Positions 51,045 to 58,952 of a DNA stretch of 64,000 bases are shown here, piece after piece; the stretch's first letter is position 1; each line of letters opens with the position of its first letter. Source of the DNA: SCGC-AG-212-J23 sp036406675 (GTDB taxonomy: Bacteria; Pseudomonadota; Gammaproteobacteria; Burkholderiales; SG8-39); NCBI GenBank assembly GCA_036406675.1, contig DASXAO010000166.1:1-64000 (forward strand), read 5' to 3'. Under the pieces are notes generated by a model. It was not told the DNA's origin. It saw nothing but the letters and a program-made list of their open reading frames with translations, and made no database searches. Position numbers and translations under genes: made by a program.

Positions 51045-51069
51045 AAAAGGGTGACAGTCACCCTTTTTC
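51045..51069. terminator. Bidirectional Rho-independent terminator
   Basis: AAAAGGGTGA and TCACCCTTTT pair perfectly around a three-base loop (51045-51067). T-runs lie on both sides, so it can stop transcription of tctA from the left and of the TctC gene from the right, whose stop codon is at 51070-51072. Confidence 0.88.
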
Positions 51070-52032
51070 TCAGTCGATCCTGACTCCGACCGCCTTTACG
51101 ATCTCGCCGTACTTGGCGTACTCCGAGCGAAGCTGGGCGGCGAATTCCTCCGGCGTGGTGACGTAGGGCTCGAGCCCGCCCACGTTGCGGATCCGGCCGA
51201 CGGTCTGGGGATCGGCGAGGAGCTTGGCGGTTTCGCCTCGCAGCCGCTCGAGCACCGGCGCAGCGGTTCCGGCCGGGGCGAACAGCGCGAGCCAAGGCGT
51301 GACCTCGAGGCCGGGATAGAACTCGGAGAGCCGCGGCAGATCGGGGTAGGCCGAGGAGCGTTTCTTGCCTGCCACGGCGAGCGCGCGCAGCCTGCCTGCC
51401 TTGACGTGGCCGGAAACGGAGTTGCCGCCGAACATCGCCTGCACTTCACCCGCGAGGATCGCGACCGTCGCCGGGCCGCCGCCCTTGAACGGAACGTGCA
51501 TCAGGTCGATCCCGGCGCGTGCCTTGAGCATCTCCATCACCAAGTGGTGCTGGCTGCCGTTGCCGATCGAGGCGTAGGCAAGCGGCGGATTGGCGCGACG
51601 CGCGTACTCGACGAACTCTTGAAGGTTCGTGACGGGTAGCGCCGGGCTCACCGAGAGCACCATCTGCGTGTTCACCAGCGTCGCCACTGGGTCGAGGTCC
51701 TTCAGCGTGTCGATCGGCATGTGCGCGTAGAGATGCGGCCCGATCACGATCTGCGCGTCGGCGCAGAGGAGCAGCGTGTATCCGTCCGGCGCGGCGCGCG
51801 CGGTTGCCTCCATCGCGAGGTTGCCGTTGGACCCCGGCCGGTTCTCCACCACCACGGGCTGGCCGAGCGCTTCGCCTAGACGCGGCGCGACCACCCGCGC
51901 CAGCGTGTCGGTGGCGCCGCCGGGAGGATTCGGCACGAAGAGCCGGATTGCGCGCGACGGGTACTGCCCCCAGGCCGAGCCGGAGGCGAGAAGCAGGGTT
52001 ACGAGAAAAACCCGACCCAAGACAACAGCCAT
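51070..52032 (-). CDS. TctC/Bug-type periplasmic solute receptor (8 of 9), last gene of a tctCABC operon
   Basis: The protein has 320 residues from the ATG at 52032. A GTG at 52089 is also in frame, but the ATG gives a proper signal peptide (VVLGRVFLVTLLLASGSAWG). Signatures are VPNPPGGATDTLARV, VVVENRPGSNGNLA and HVPFKGGGPATVAIL. It overlaps the end of tctB by 34 bases. The same operon starts with another TctC, so two receptors may serve one permease. Confidence 0.9.
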   Translation of the reverse strand: MAVVLGRVFLVTLLLASGSAWGQYPSRAIRLFVPNPPGGATDTLARVVAPRLGEALGQPVVVENRPGSNGNLAMEATARAAPDGYTLLLCADAQIVIGPHLYAHMPIDTLKDLDPVATLVNTQMVLSVSPALPVTNLQEFVEYARRANPPLAYASIGNGSQHHLVMEMLKARAGIDLMHVPFKGGGPATVAILAGEVQAMFGGNSVSGHVKAGRLRALAVAGKKRSSAYPDLPRLSEFYPGLEVTPWLALFAPAGTAAPVLERLRGETAKLLADPQTVGRIRNVGGLEPYVTTPEEFAAQLRSEYAKYGEIVKAVGVRID

Positions 52033-52466
52033 CCGGCGGGGAAGGGAAGGTGCAGGAGCCGATCGAAGAGGCCGTAGAAAAGCCCCCACGTGCCGAGCGC
52101 GATGGCGATGGAAATGACCCAGCCCTCGCGTCCCTGCAGCTTGAGGTAGAGGAAGACGAAGAGCGGCACGGCGATGGGAAATCCGAGCAGCACCACCGAT
52201 GCGAGCAGGCCGAGGATCCAGCCGGCCCCGAGGAGGCTGCGGCGGCGCGCGATCGCCGGCGATATTTCGGCTTGCGCCGTCTTTTCCTCGGGGGTCTTCG
52301 AAAGGAGGATCCAGGCAACTTCCGCGGCCGCCAGGAAGAAGAGCGGGATGCCGATCACCATCGGGAAGAGCTTCGCCTTCAACGGCCAGTCCAGCGCAGC
52401 GAGGGTGCCGGCGCCGGACGCCACCATCACGGCGAGCGACAGCGCGAGCGACGAGCGGCTATGCAC
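51999..52466 (-). CDS. tctB: TctB-type small membrane subunit of a tripartite transporter
   Basis: The protein has 155 residues from a GTG start eight bases inside tctA. Four hydrophobic segments are visible, for example KLFPMVIGIPLFFLAAAEV and GLLASVVLLGFPIAVPLFVF. A charged stretch (SKTPEEKTAQAE) links segments two and three. It is placed after tctA, the reverse of the operon at 48-51 kb. Confidence 0.87.
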   Translation of the reverse strand: MHSRSSLALSLAVMVASGAGTLAALDWPLKAKLFPMVIGIPLFFLAAAEVAWILLSKTPEEKTAQAEISPAIARRRSLLGAGWILGLLASVVLLGFPIAVPLFVFLYLKLQGREGWVISIAIALGTWGLFYGLFDRLLHLPFPAGWLLSWVGFFS

Positions 52467-53961
52467 GGGCCCGCTTTCTCGCGCGCCAGAGCTGGAAGAA
52501 CGGATACAGCACGACGCCGACCGCGACGGCGAGCAGCACGAGCACGAATGGGCGCAGCAGCCACGCAGCGTCGTAGCGCGCGACCGAGATGTACAGGTAG
52601 TTTTCGGCGATCTTGCCCAGGACGAGCCCGAGGACCAGCGGCGCGCGCGGGTAGCCGGCGCGCACCATGAGGTAGCCCACCGCGCCGAAGACCAGCGTTA
52701 CGACGAGGTCGGCGTAGCTCGAGTTCGTCGTGTAGCTGCCGATGAAGACCAGCACCAGGATCACCGGGATGAGGAAGTGGCCCGGCAGCGTAGTCAGGCG
52801 CGCGAGCCGGTTCAGCAGCAGGAAGCAGAGCACCACCGTGATCACGTTCGCGAGCACGATCGTCCACACCATGGAGAACGTCACCGAGAGGTGCGTGGTG
52901 AGCATTTCCGGCCCCGGCACGAGCCCGAGCAGGAAGAAGCCGCCGAGGAGGATTGCCATCGACGTGCTGCCGGGCACGCCGAAGGCGACCGTCGGGATCA
53001 GCGCGCCGCCTTCCTTCGAGTTGCACGCGGCGCCGGGTCCCAGCACGCCGCGCACGTCGCCGTTTCCGAAGCCCGCGCGTTCCTCGGGCGAGCGCGCGCT
53101 CTGCGTGGCGTGGCCGTAGGCCATCCACTGCGCCACCGCGCCGCCCATGCCGGGCATGATGCCGACCAGGGTGCCGATCAGGCTGCAGCGGATGGTGAGC
53201 CACCCGTTGCGGAACACGTCCTTGACTCCCTCCAGCGCGCCCTGGATCCGGCCCGGGTTCGTCGTTCCCGCGATCGAGGAGCCGCGCACGACGAGGTCGA
53301 TGATCTCGGGAATCGCGAACAGGCCGACCAGAACCGGAACGAGGTCGATGCCCTGCGACAGGTACAGGCTGTCGAACGTGAAGCGCGCGACGCCCGCCTG
53401 CGGGTCCTGCCCGACCATGGCGAGATAGAGCCCGAGGCCGCCGGCGATGAAGCCGCGCACCATGCCGCGCACGCCCTGCGCCGAGAGCGAGGCGATGAAG
53501 GCGAGGCCGACCACCGCGAGCATGAAGAGCTCCGGCGAGCCGAAGCTCAGGACCAGCGGCCGCACGATCGGCACGGCAAGCGCGAGCGCCGCGGCGCCGA
53601 TCAGCGCGCCGATGAGGGAGCTCGTGAGCGCGGCGCCGAGCGCGCGCCCCGCCTGTCCGTTCTTCGTCATGGCGTAGCCGTCGAGGATGATCGCCGCCGT
53701 CGTCGCCTCGCCCGGCACGCCGAAGAGGACGGAGGTGATGTCGCCGGTGGTCGCCACCACGGAATGCATGCCGAGAAGGAAGGCAAACGCCTCGACCGGC
53801 TGCATGTTGTAGACGAAGGGCAGCATCAGCGCGAGCGTGGTCGCGCCGCCGAGGCCGGGCAGCAGCCCGACCCAGAAGCCCACCAGGATGCCGAGCAGCA
53901 TGAAGGAGAAGGCCTTCACCTGCAGGACGGCGAGCAGCCCCTGGAGCAGCGCCTCGAGCAT
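52459..53961 (-). CDS. tctA: TctA-type large membrane subunit of a tripartite transporter
   Basis: The protein has 500 residues with about 11-12 membrane segments. Signatures are GFWVGLLPGLGGATTLAL, ATTGDITSVLFGVPGEAT and GIMPGMGGAVAQWMAYGHA. It is the permease for the TctC gene 24 bases upstream. No strong ribosome site precedes its ATG. Confidence 0.95.
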   Translation of the reverse strand: MLEALLQGLLAVLQVKAFSFMLLGILVGFWVGLLPGLGGATTLALMLPFVYNMQPVEAFAFLLGMHSVVATTGDITSVLFGVPGEATTAAIILDGYAMTKNGQAGRALGAALTSSLIGALIGAAALALAVPIVRPLVLSFGSPELFMLAVVGLAFIASLSAQGVRGMVRGFIAGGLGLYLAMVGQDPQAGVARFTFDSLYLSQGIDLVPVLVGLFAIPEIIDLVVRGSSIAGTTNPGRIQGALEGVKDVFRNGWLTIRCSLIGTLVGIMPGMGGAVAQWMAYGHATQSARSPEERAGFGNGDVRGVLGPGAACNSKEGGALIPTVAFGVPGSTSMAILLGGFFLLGLVPGPEMLTTHLSVTFSMVWTIVLANVITVVLCFLLLNRLARLTTLPGHFLIPVILVLVFIGSYTTNSSYADLVVTLVFGAVGYLMVRAGYPRAPLVLGLVLGKIAENYLYISVARYDAAWLLRPFVLVLLAVAVGVVLYPFFQLWRARKRARA

Positions 53962-53985
53962 GCTCGTGGACAGCCGGCTTCGCCG

Positions 53986-54987
53986 CTACTCGCCGAACTT
54001 CACGTACTTGCTGAACTCTTCGACGATGTCCTTCGGCTGGTTCAGGACCTCGGCGAGCACTTTCATGGCCTCGTCGCCCGAGGTGTACTCGAGGTCGAGC
54101 TTCGCCTTGTTCGCCTCGGCGAGCGCCGCCGGATCCTTGATCGCCGCGACGAAGGCCTCGCGCATGATCTTCAGCAGCTCGGGCGGGGTGTTCGGCGGCA
54201 TGACGTAGGGGCGGGCGATGAGCTCGGGGGCGGAGCGCAGCGCCATGATCGCCTTGGCGCGCGGGTTCGGCGCAAGGCTCTCGTCGGTGGGCAGGTCCTT
54301 GATCGTCGGGTCCACGTCGTGCGAGCGCGCGCGCACCACCGGCCGCACGAGCTTGCGCTCGACGAACGGCCGCAGCGAAGAGATCGAGCCGGCTCGTCCG
54401 TCGACTTCCTTGCGCTCGACCGCGAGCATGATATCGGCGCTGCTCGAATAGCCGCTCACGATCTTCAGGTTCACGCCGAGCAGGTCCTTCAGCAGGAGCG
54501 GGAAGTCGTAGGTATTGGCGCCAGGGCCAGTCGAGCCGATCACCACCGGCTGCTTCGCCTTGCGCAGCTCGTCGAAGCTCTTGTAGGGCAGGTCGTCGCG
54601 AATGGTGAGGACGGTGGTCTCGTTTGCCGCCGATCCGATCCACGCGAACTTGCGCATGTCGAACTTCACGCCCTGCACGGCGGTGAGCTGCGCGATCGGC
54701 AGGTTGCGATTGAACGTGCCGAGCGTCATGCCGTCCGGCTTCGCCGAGCTGTAGAGGTAGTTGGCGGCGATGATGCTGTTGCCGCCCGGCATGTTCTGCA
54801 CGATGACGGTCGGCTTGCCGGGAATGTGCTTCGGCAGGTGGCGCGCCAGCAGCCGCGCCATGGCGTCGTAGCCGCCGCCGGGCTTGTAGCCGACGACGAT
54901 GGTCACCGTCTTTCCAGCATAGGGCGACGCCTGCGCGGCCCCCACGAGGGGGAGCGCAGCCAAAACTGCGAACAGCAGACTTCTCAT
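53986..54987 (-). CDS. tctC: TctC-type periplasmic receptor (9 of 9), first receptor of the tctCABC operon
   Basis: The protein has 333 residues with signal peptide LLFAVLAALPLVGAAQASP. The binding motifs are divergent: VVGYKPGGGYDAMARLL and VIVQNMPGGNSIIAANY. GGAGGA precedes the ATG, which overlaps the stop of the AAA+ ATPase gene (ATGA on the minus strand). ATPase and transporter are therefore one transcription unit. Confidence 0.92.
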   Translation of the reverse strand: MRSLLFAVLAALPLVGAAQASPYAGKTVTIVVGYKPGGGYDAMARLLARHLPKHIPGKPTVIVQNMPGGNSIIAANYLYSSAKPDGMTLGTFNRNLPIAQLTAVQGVKFDMRKFAWIGSAANETTVLTIRDDLPYKSFDELRKAKQPVVIGSTGPGANTYDFPLLLKDLLGVNLKIVSGYSSSADIMLAVERKEVDGRAGSISSLRPFVERKLVRPVVRARSHDVDPTIKDLPTDESLAPNPRAKAIMALRSAPELIARPYVMPPNTPPELLKIMREAFVAAIKDPAALAEANKAKLDLEYTSGDEAMKVLAEVLNQPKDIVEEFSKYVKFGE

Positions 54988-55997
54988 GAGCGAATCCTCC
55001 TCGTCTTATGGTGATGCTCGTCGCCATGACCGTGGTCATGGTCGTGCTTCAACTCGTCCGGCACGTCGGGAAAAAGCTCCTTCGACGAAGGCGCCGCGCC
55101 GCCGTTCCATTCCACGCCGCCGTGCTTGCGCGCAGCCGCGCGCAGGTCGTCGAAGCTGAGCCGGGCCGGGTCCTTCGCCACCTCGAGGCGCTGCGCCAGC
55201 GCCGCGAGCACGAGCTTTCTCACCTGGCGACCGTTCCAGCCCTGACACAGCCTTGCCAGATCTTCGATTTCGTTCTTCTGATCGCGTAGGGGCAAAAGGG
55301 AGGGCCATTGCACGGTGAGCTCGGCGAGCGAGTGCTGCAAGATCCGTGCGATGGTGTCGGCATCGGGCAGCGCGAAGTGCATCACAAGGTCGGCGCGCGA
55401 GAGGAACGCCTCGTCGATCGCGTCGATGAAATTCGTGGTGGTGACGAAGAGCACCGCCGGCAGGCTGCGGGCGATGGCGTCGATGCCGAGCATCACCGCG
55501 TCGGTGGCGCGATGCACGTCGACCGGGTTGGTCTCGAACGAGGCGCTGGTGCGCCGCACCGCGAAGCTCTCGACCTCGTCGATCAGCACCACGGTGTGCG
55601 GGCGGCGCGCGGCGAGCTCCGGAATCGTGTCCTGGAGCAGGCGCATGATGTTGCGCTGGCTCTCGCCCAGCATGTCGCTCGGGAACGCGTGCGGGTTGAT
55701 CTCGACCAGCGTGGTCGCGCCTTCGCGGGCGAGCGCGAGCGCCGCCACCTGGGCGAGCCCGCGGGCGAGGGTGGTCTTGCCCGTGCCGGGCGGCCCCGCG
55801 AGCACGATCAGCCCGTGCGGCAGCCCCGCGAGCTGCGACAGCTTGCGCCCGTGCTTCAGCGTGAGCAGCGCCTGCGACAGCAGCCGCTCCTTGACCGAGC
55901 CCGGCACCACGATCGCGTCCCAATCCTTGTCGTGGTGGTCGGCGGGAAGGACGTGCAGCGCCAGCACGCCCGGCGGCAGCGCGGCGGGGTGCGCCAT
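54984..55997 (-). CDS. TRIP13/Pch2-like AAA+ ATPase with a His-rich C-terminal tail
   Basis: The protein has 337 residues. Walker A is GPPGTGKT (68-75), Walker B VVLIDEVES (136-144), sensor 1 VTTTNF, the arginine-finger region LSRADL, and sensor 2 GWNGRQVRKL. The block IDEVESFAVRR, followed by the VHRATDAVMLGIDAI and FIDAIDEAFLSRADL pattern, resembles TRIP13/Pch2, the remodeller of HORMA proteins. The N-terminal HORMA-binding domain is absent. The C-terminus (318-330) is KHDHDHGHGDEHHH-like and could bind metal. No HORMA, nucleotidyltransferase or effector gene is near. It overlaps the tctC start of a tripartite transporter operon. Confidence 0.85.
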   Translation of the reverse strand: MAHPAALPPGVLALHVLPADHHDKDWDAIVVPGSVKERLLSQALLTLKHGRKLSQLAGLPHGLIVLAGPPGTGKTTLARGLAQVAALALAREGATTLVEINPHAFPSDMLGESQRNIMRLLQDTIPELAARRPHTVVLIDEVESFAVRRTSASFETNPVDVHRATDAVMLGIDAIARSLPAVLFVTTTNFIDAIDEAFLSRADLVMHFALPDADTIARILQHSLAELTVQWPSLLPLRDQKNEIEDLARLCQGWNGRQVRKLVLAALAQRLEVAKDPARLSFDDLRAAARKHGGVEWNGGAAPSSKELFPDVPDELKHDHDHGHGDEHHHKTRRIRS

Positions 55998-56043
55998 CAG
56001 CTCACGAACCGAAAACAGGGACGGACCACGTTTTGCCCCGAAC

Positions 56044-57102
56044 TCAACTTTCGGGCCGCCGGTCGTCGGGCCAGTCGATCTGCGAGATTTCCTTCATGCT
56101 GAGGAGCGTGTCTTCCGCTTCCTCGAACAGCACCAGCGGGTCGGTGAGCGCGCGCATGGTCTCGAGGATCGAGTCGAACATGTGCACCCGCACGAGGCGC
56201 GCCTCGCCCTTGGGGTCGTCGTTGAAGTGCTGGTGCCACAGGAAGTGGTCGACGATGATCAGGTCGCCCTTCTTCCAGCGGTGGTGCTCGCCGCGGTCGG
56301 GGGCCGTGCCCATGAAGCTGTGCCCGTGGCCTTCGACGACGTAGAGCCAGGCCTCGCCGGGATGGCGGTGCAGGGACTGCGTCTTGCCGGGGGCGAACTG
56401 GATCATGACCTGGGTGATGCCCGAGGCCTCGCTGCCGATCGCCCGGTCGACGAGGAACTTGGTGCGGGTGCCGCGCGGCGTCGCGAGCAGGTCCTGCTCG
56501 TCGTAGGGCGTGTGGATCCTGCCGCTTCTCCTCTTGCGGGCCTCATTCGCCAGGCGTCGCAAGCGGCGGGCATATGGATCGTCGCCCTGCGGTCCCTCCG
56601 TGAAGGCCGGGCGCGGCGGCAGGCCGGAGAAGGGCTCGCGCCCGCGGTCCTCGATGAGCGACATGCCGAGCGTCCAGAGCATCGGCTCGGAGGAGTAGCT
56701 CATGAAGCGCGCGGTCTTCGCGCCGTCGTTGCCGTGCCGGTGCCAGCTCCAGGCCGGAATGTGGATCGCGTCCCACGGCTTCCAGCGGTGTCGCACGCCG
56801 TCGATCTCGCTCCAGCCCGAGCCCTCGACTATGAAGAGCTGCGCGTCCCACGAATGGCGATGGATGGTGGTGTCGGTGCCGGCGTCGATCTCGTGCACCA
56901 GCGCGTCCAGGCAGCGCGTCGGCGAGTCGCCGTCGTGGCCCATGTAGACGCCGGTGCGCAGGCCGCGCGCCGTCGGCGCGAGCGCCACGTCCTCCTTGCG
57001 GATCACCGTGCGCCGGTTCTTGCGCCAGTCCTCGATGAACTGGGCGCGGCGCTTTTTCTGGATGTGGTAGTGCGTGACCGCGGTCGTGGTCTTGGTCGGC
57101 AT
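56044..57102 (-). CDS. Bicupin protein, gentisate-dioxygenase-like
   Basis: The protein has 352 residues with two cupin domains. The first (about 65-150) has TTIHRHSWDAQLFIVEGSG and HIPAWSWHRHGND. The second (about 225-320) has QSLHRHPGEAWLYVVEGHG and IVDHFLWHQHFND. Each carries His and Glu residues that could bind iron or manganese. The layout matches gentisate 1,2-dioxygenase and related ring-cleaving or decarboxylating bicupins. It is divergent from an iron-type ABC binding protein, with a predicted IclR site 13 bases before its ATG. The AAA+ gene is 46 bases downstream on the same strand. Confidence 0.85.
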   Translation of the reverse strand: MPTKTTTAVTHYHIQKKRRAQFIEDWRKNRRTVIRKEDVALAPTARGLRTGVYMGHDGDSPTRCLDALVHEIDAGTDTTIHRHSWDAQLFIVEGSGWSEIDGVRHRWKPWDAIHIPAWSWHRHGNDGAKTARFMSYSSEPMLWTLGMSLIEDRGREPFSGLPPRPAFTEGPQGDDPYARRLRRLANEARKRRSGRIHTPYDEQDLLATPRGTRTKFLVDRAIGSEASGITQVMIQFAPGKTQSLHRHPGEAWLYVVEGHGHSFMGTAPDRGEHHRWKKGDLIIVDHFLWHQHFNDDPKGEARLVRVHMFDSILETMRALTDPLVLFEEAEDTLLSMKEISQIDWPDDRRPES

Positions 57103-57114
57103 GAAAAGCGCGTT

Positions 57115-57138
57115 TTCCGGTATATGGAACCGTGTTCC
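57115..57138. promoter_or_regulatory. Predicted IclR-type operator in the bicupin/ABC divergent region
   Basis: ATATGGAAC (57122-57130) is identical to a nine-base word at the iclR start codon (58919-58927). It is part of TTCC-N7-GGAA (57115-57129) and of the perfect inverted repeat GGAAC-CGT-GTTCC (57126-57138). Binding here could control both divergent genes. Confidence 0.5.
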
Positions 57139-57162
57139 CGCGGAGGGACTTCATCATAGAAT
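57135..57162 (+). promoter_or_regulatory. Possible promoter of the ABC binding-protein gene
   Basis: TTCCCG (57135-57140) and TAGAAT (57157-57162) are 16 bases apart, with the predicted operator overlapping the -35 box. Transcription would start about 12 bases before the ATG. Confidence 0.3.
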
Positions 57163-57180
57163 AATTTCACCGCAAAGCGA

Positions 57181-58158
57181 ATGAGAACGCCGCTCGCCGC
57201 GCTCGTCCTTTTCCTGTGCACGGCCTGCCCGTGCAGCGTCGCTTGCGCGCAGGACAAGTCGCTCACGCTCTATACCTCGCTCGCGCCCACCGAGTCGGGG
57301 CCGCTCGCGCAGGCGTTCGAAAAGAAGACCGGCATCAAGGTGGAGCTGTGGCGCGCGATCAGCGAGAAGGTGGTGCAGCGCGCCATCACGGAGGCGCGCG
57401 CGCGCCGCTTCACGGTCGACGTCGTCGAGACCAACGGCCCCGAGATGGAGATGATGGCGCGCGAGAAGCTCTTCGCCGAGCTCGACTCGCCGTATCTCGT
57501 CGACCTGCCGGCCGCCGCAGTGCCGAAGCACCGCTTGTGGATTCCCGACCGCCTGAATTTCTTCGTCGTCGCCTACAACACGGCCAAGGTGCGGCGCGAG
57601 GAGATCCCGCCGAGCTACCTCGGCTTCCTCGATCCGAAATGGAAGGGCCGCATCGGCATCGAGGCGACCGACGCCGAGTGGATGGCGACGCTCGTCAAGA
57701 AATGGGGCCCCGAGCAGGGGCTGGCGAATTTCAGGAAGCTCGCGGAGCTCAAGCCCGACGTGCGCAAGGGCCACGTGCTGCTCGCCGAGCTCATCGCCGC
57801 GGGCGAGGTGCAGGTCGGGCTCACCGTGTACAACGCTAACGCGGAGAGCCTGAAAAGGAAGGGTGCGCCGATCGACTGGCTGCCGGTCCAGCCGGTCGTG
57901 GCGCGGCCGCAGGGCATCGCCGTGGCGCGCAACGCCCCCAACCCCAAAGCGGCGCGCGCCTTCGTCGATTTCGTGCTCTCCCCCGAAGGCCAGCAGGTCC
58001 TGGTGTCGTTGGGAAGGGTGCCCGCGAGCACCAAGGTGCGCACGCATCTCAACGATTTCGAGTACACGGTCGTGGACCCGATCACCGTGCTCGACGAGCA
58101 GGACAAGTGGGGGAAGCTGTGGGAGGAGCTCTTCATCCGCGGGGAGGGGAAGCGATGA
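57181..58158 (+). CDS. Iron-type (family 1) ABC transporter solute-binding protein
   Basis: The protein has 325 residues with signal peptide ALVLFLCTACPCSVACAQ. The body matches the ferric or 2-aminoethylphosphonate binding group: LTLYTSLAPTESGPLAQAFEKKTG, YNTAKVRREEIPPSYLGFLD and KAARAFVDFVLSPEGQQV. Its permease and ATPase genes are probably those at 61.4 and 63.2 kb, after three unrelated genes. Its stop overlaps the ATG of the nickel/cobalt transporter (ATGA). Confidence 0.88.
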   Translation: MRTPLAALVLFLCTACPCSVACAQDKSLTLYTSLAPTESGPLAQAFEKKTGIKVELWRAISEKVVQRAITEARARRFTVDVVETNGPEMEMMAREKLFAELDSPYLVDLPAAAVPKHRLWIPDRLNFFVVAYNTAKVRREEIPPSYLGFLDPKWKGRIGIEATDAEWMATLVKKWGPEQGLANFRKLAELKPDVRKGHVLLAELIAAGEVQVGLTVYNANAESLKRKGAPIDWLPVQPVVARPQGIAVARNAPNPKAARAFVDFVLSPEGQQVLVSLGRVPASTKVRTHLNDFEYTVVDPITVLDEQDKWGKLWEELFIRGEGKR

Positions 58159-58952
58159 GCGGCCTGCCCGCGGACGCGCTCGGTCTCACCGCGCTCGTGT
58201 TCCTGCTCGGCCTGCGCCACGGCCTGGACCCCGATCACCTGGTGGCGATCGACGGCCTAACGCGCGCCGGCGCGCGCGAAGGCGCCCGGCGCTGGTGCGG
58301 CCTCTATTTCTCGCTCGGGCACGGCGTGGTGATCACGCTCGTGGGTCTCGCGGTCGCGCTCGCCGCCACCGAATGGCAGGCGCCGGCCTGGCTGCGAACG
58401 CTCGGAACCGTCATCTCGGTCGGCGTGCTCCTCGTGCTGGGGCTCGCCAACCTCGCCATGGCGTGGCGCACGCCCGCCGAGCGGCCGGTCCCGCTCGTGG
58501 GCCTGCGCGGCCACTGGCTCGCCGGCCACGCTTCCCGCGCCAGCCACCCGGCATTCGTCGCCGCGATCGGCGCGGCGTTCGCGCTGTCCTTCGACACGAT
58601 CAGCCACGCGCTCGCTTTTTCGGTCACGGGCGCCGCGCTCGCCGGAGGGCTCTTCGCCACGCTGCTCGGCCTCGTCTTCACGCTCGGCATGGCCCTGGTC
58701 GACGGCCTGAACGGCCTGTGGGTCGCGAAAGTGCGCGGCTCGCGGGCCTTGAGCGTTTCGATCGCCTGCCTGTGCCTCGGCGTGGCCCTGACTGCCGCGG
58801 CCGAGATCGAGCTTGCGCAGCCGATGCTCGCGCTCGCCAGCGTGGTGGTCGTCGCCGCGGCCTATCTGCTAGCATCGCGCTCCACTGCGCGTTCCACATA
58901 CGGGGACGCCCATTCTCCATATGGAACAGCGGGAACAGACGAGAAACGCTAG
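58155..58952 (+). CDS. NicO/NixA-type nickel/cobalt transporter
   Basis: The protein has 265 residues and about seven membrane segments. The hallmark HX4DH motif is RHGLDPDHLVAID (His22, Asp27, His28), and a second signature SLGHGVVITLVGL follows. Such proteins import Ni2+ or Co2+. GGGGAGGGG precedes the ATG. The iclR gene overlaps its 3' end by 32 bases. A cobalt role would fit a downstream EutA-like protein, since ethanolamine ammonia-lyase needs cobalamin, but this is inference. Confidence 0.88.
   Translation: MSGLPADALGLTALVFLLGLRHGLDPDHLVAIDGLTRAGAREGARRWCGLYFSLGHGVVITLVGLAVALAATEWQAPAWLRTLGTVISVGVLLVLGLANLAMAWRTPAERPVPLVGLRGHWLAGHASRASHPAFVAAIGAAFALSFDTISHALAFSVTGAALAGGLFATLLGLVFTLGMALVDGLNGLWVAKVRGSRALSVSIACLCLGVALTAAAEIELAQPMLALASVVVVAAAYLLASRSTARSTYGDAHSPYGTAGTDEKR
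58891..58927. promoter_or_regulatory. Predicted IclR autoregulatory sites at the iclR start codon
   Basis: GTTCCACAT (58891-58899) and ATATGGAAC (58919-58927) form an imperfect inverted pair. TCCATATGGA (58916-58925) is itself a perfect palindrome that contains the iclR ATG. The second word is identical to the one in the bicupin/ABC divergent region. Confidence 0.5.

Noticed and set aside
52174..55014. A long plus-strand open frame across the tctCAB operon
   Set aside because: It is antisense to three well-supported transporter genes and has the composition of a shadow frame.
54984..55997. CBASS-type defence system around the TRIP13-like ATPase
   Set aside because: No nucleotidyltransferase, HORMA protein or effector is encoded in the neighbourhood; the flanking genes are a transporter operon and a bicupin.
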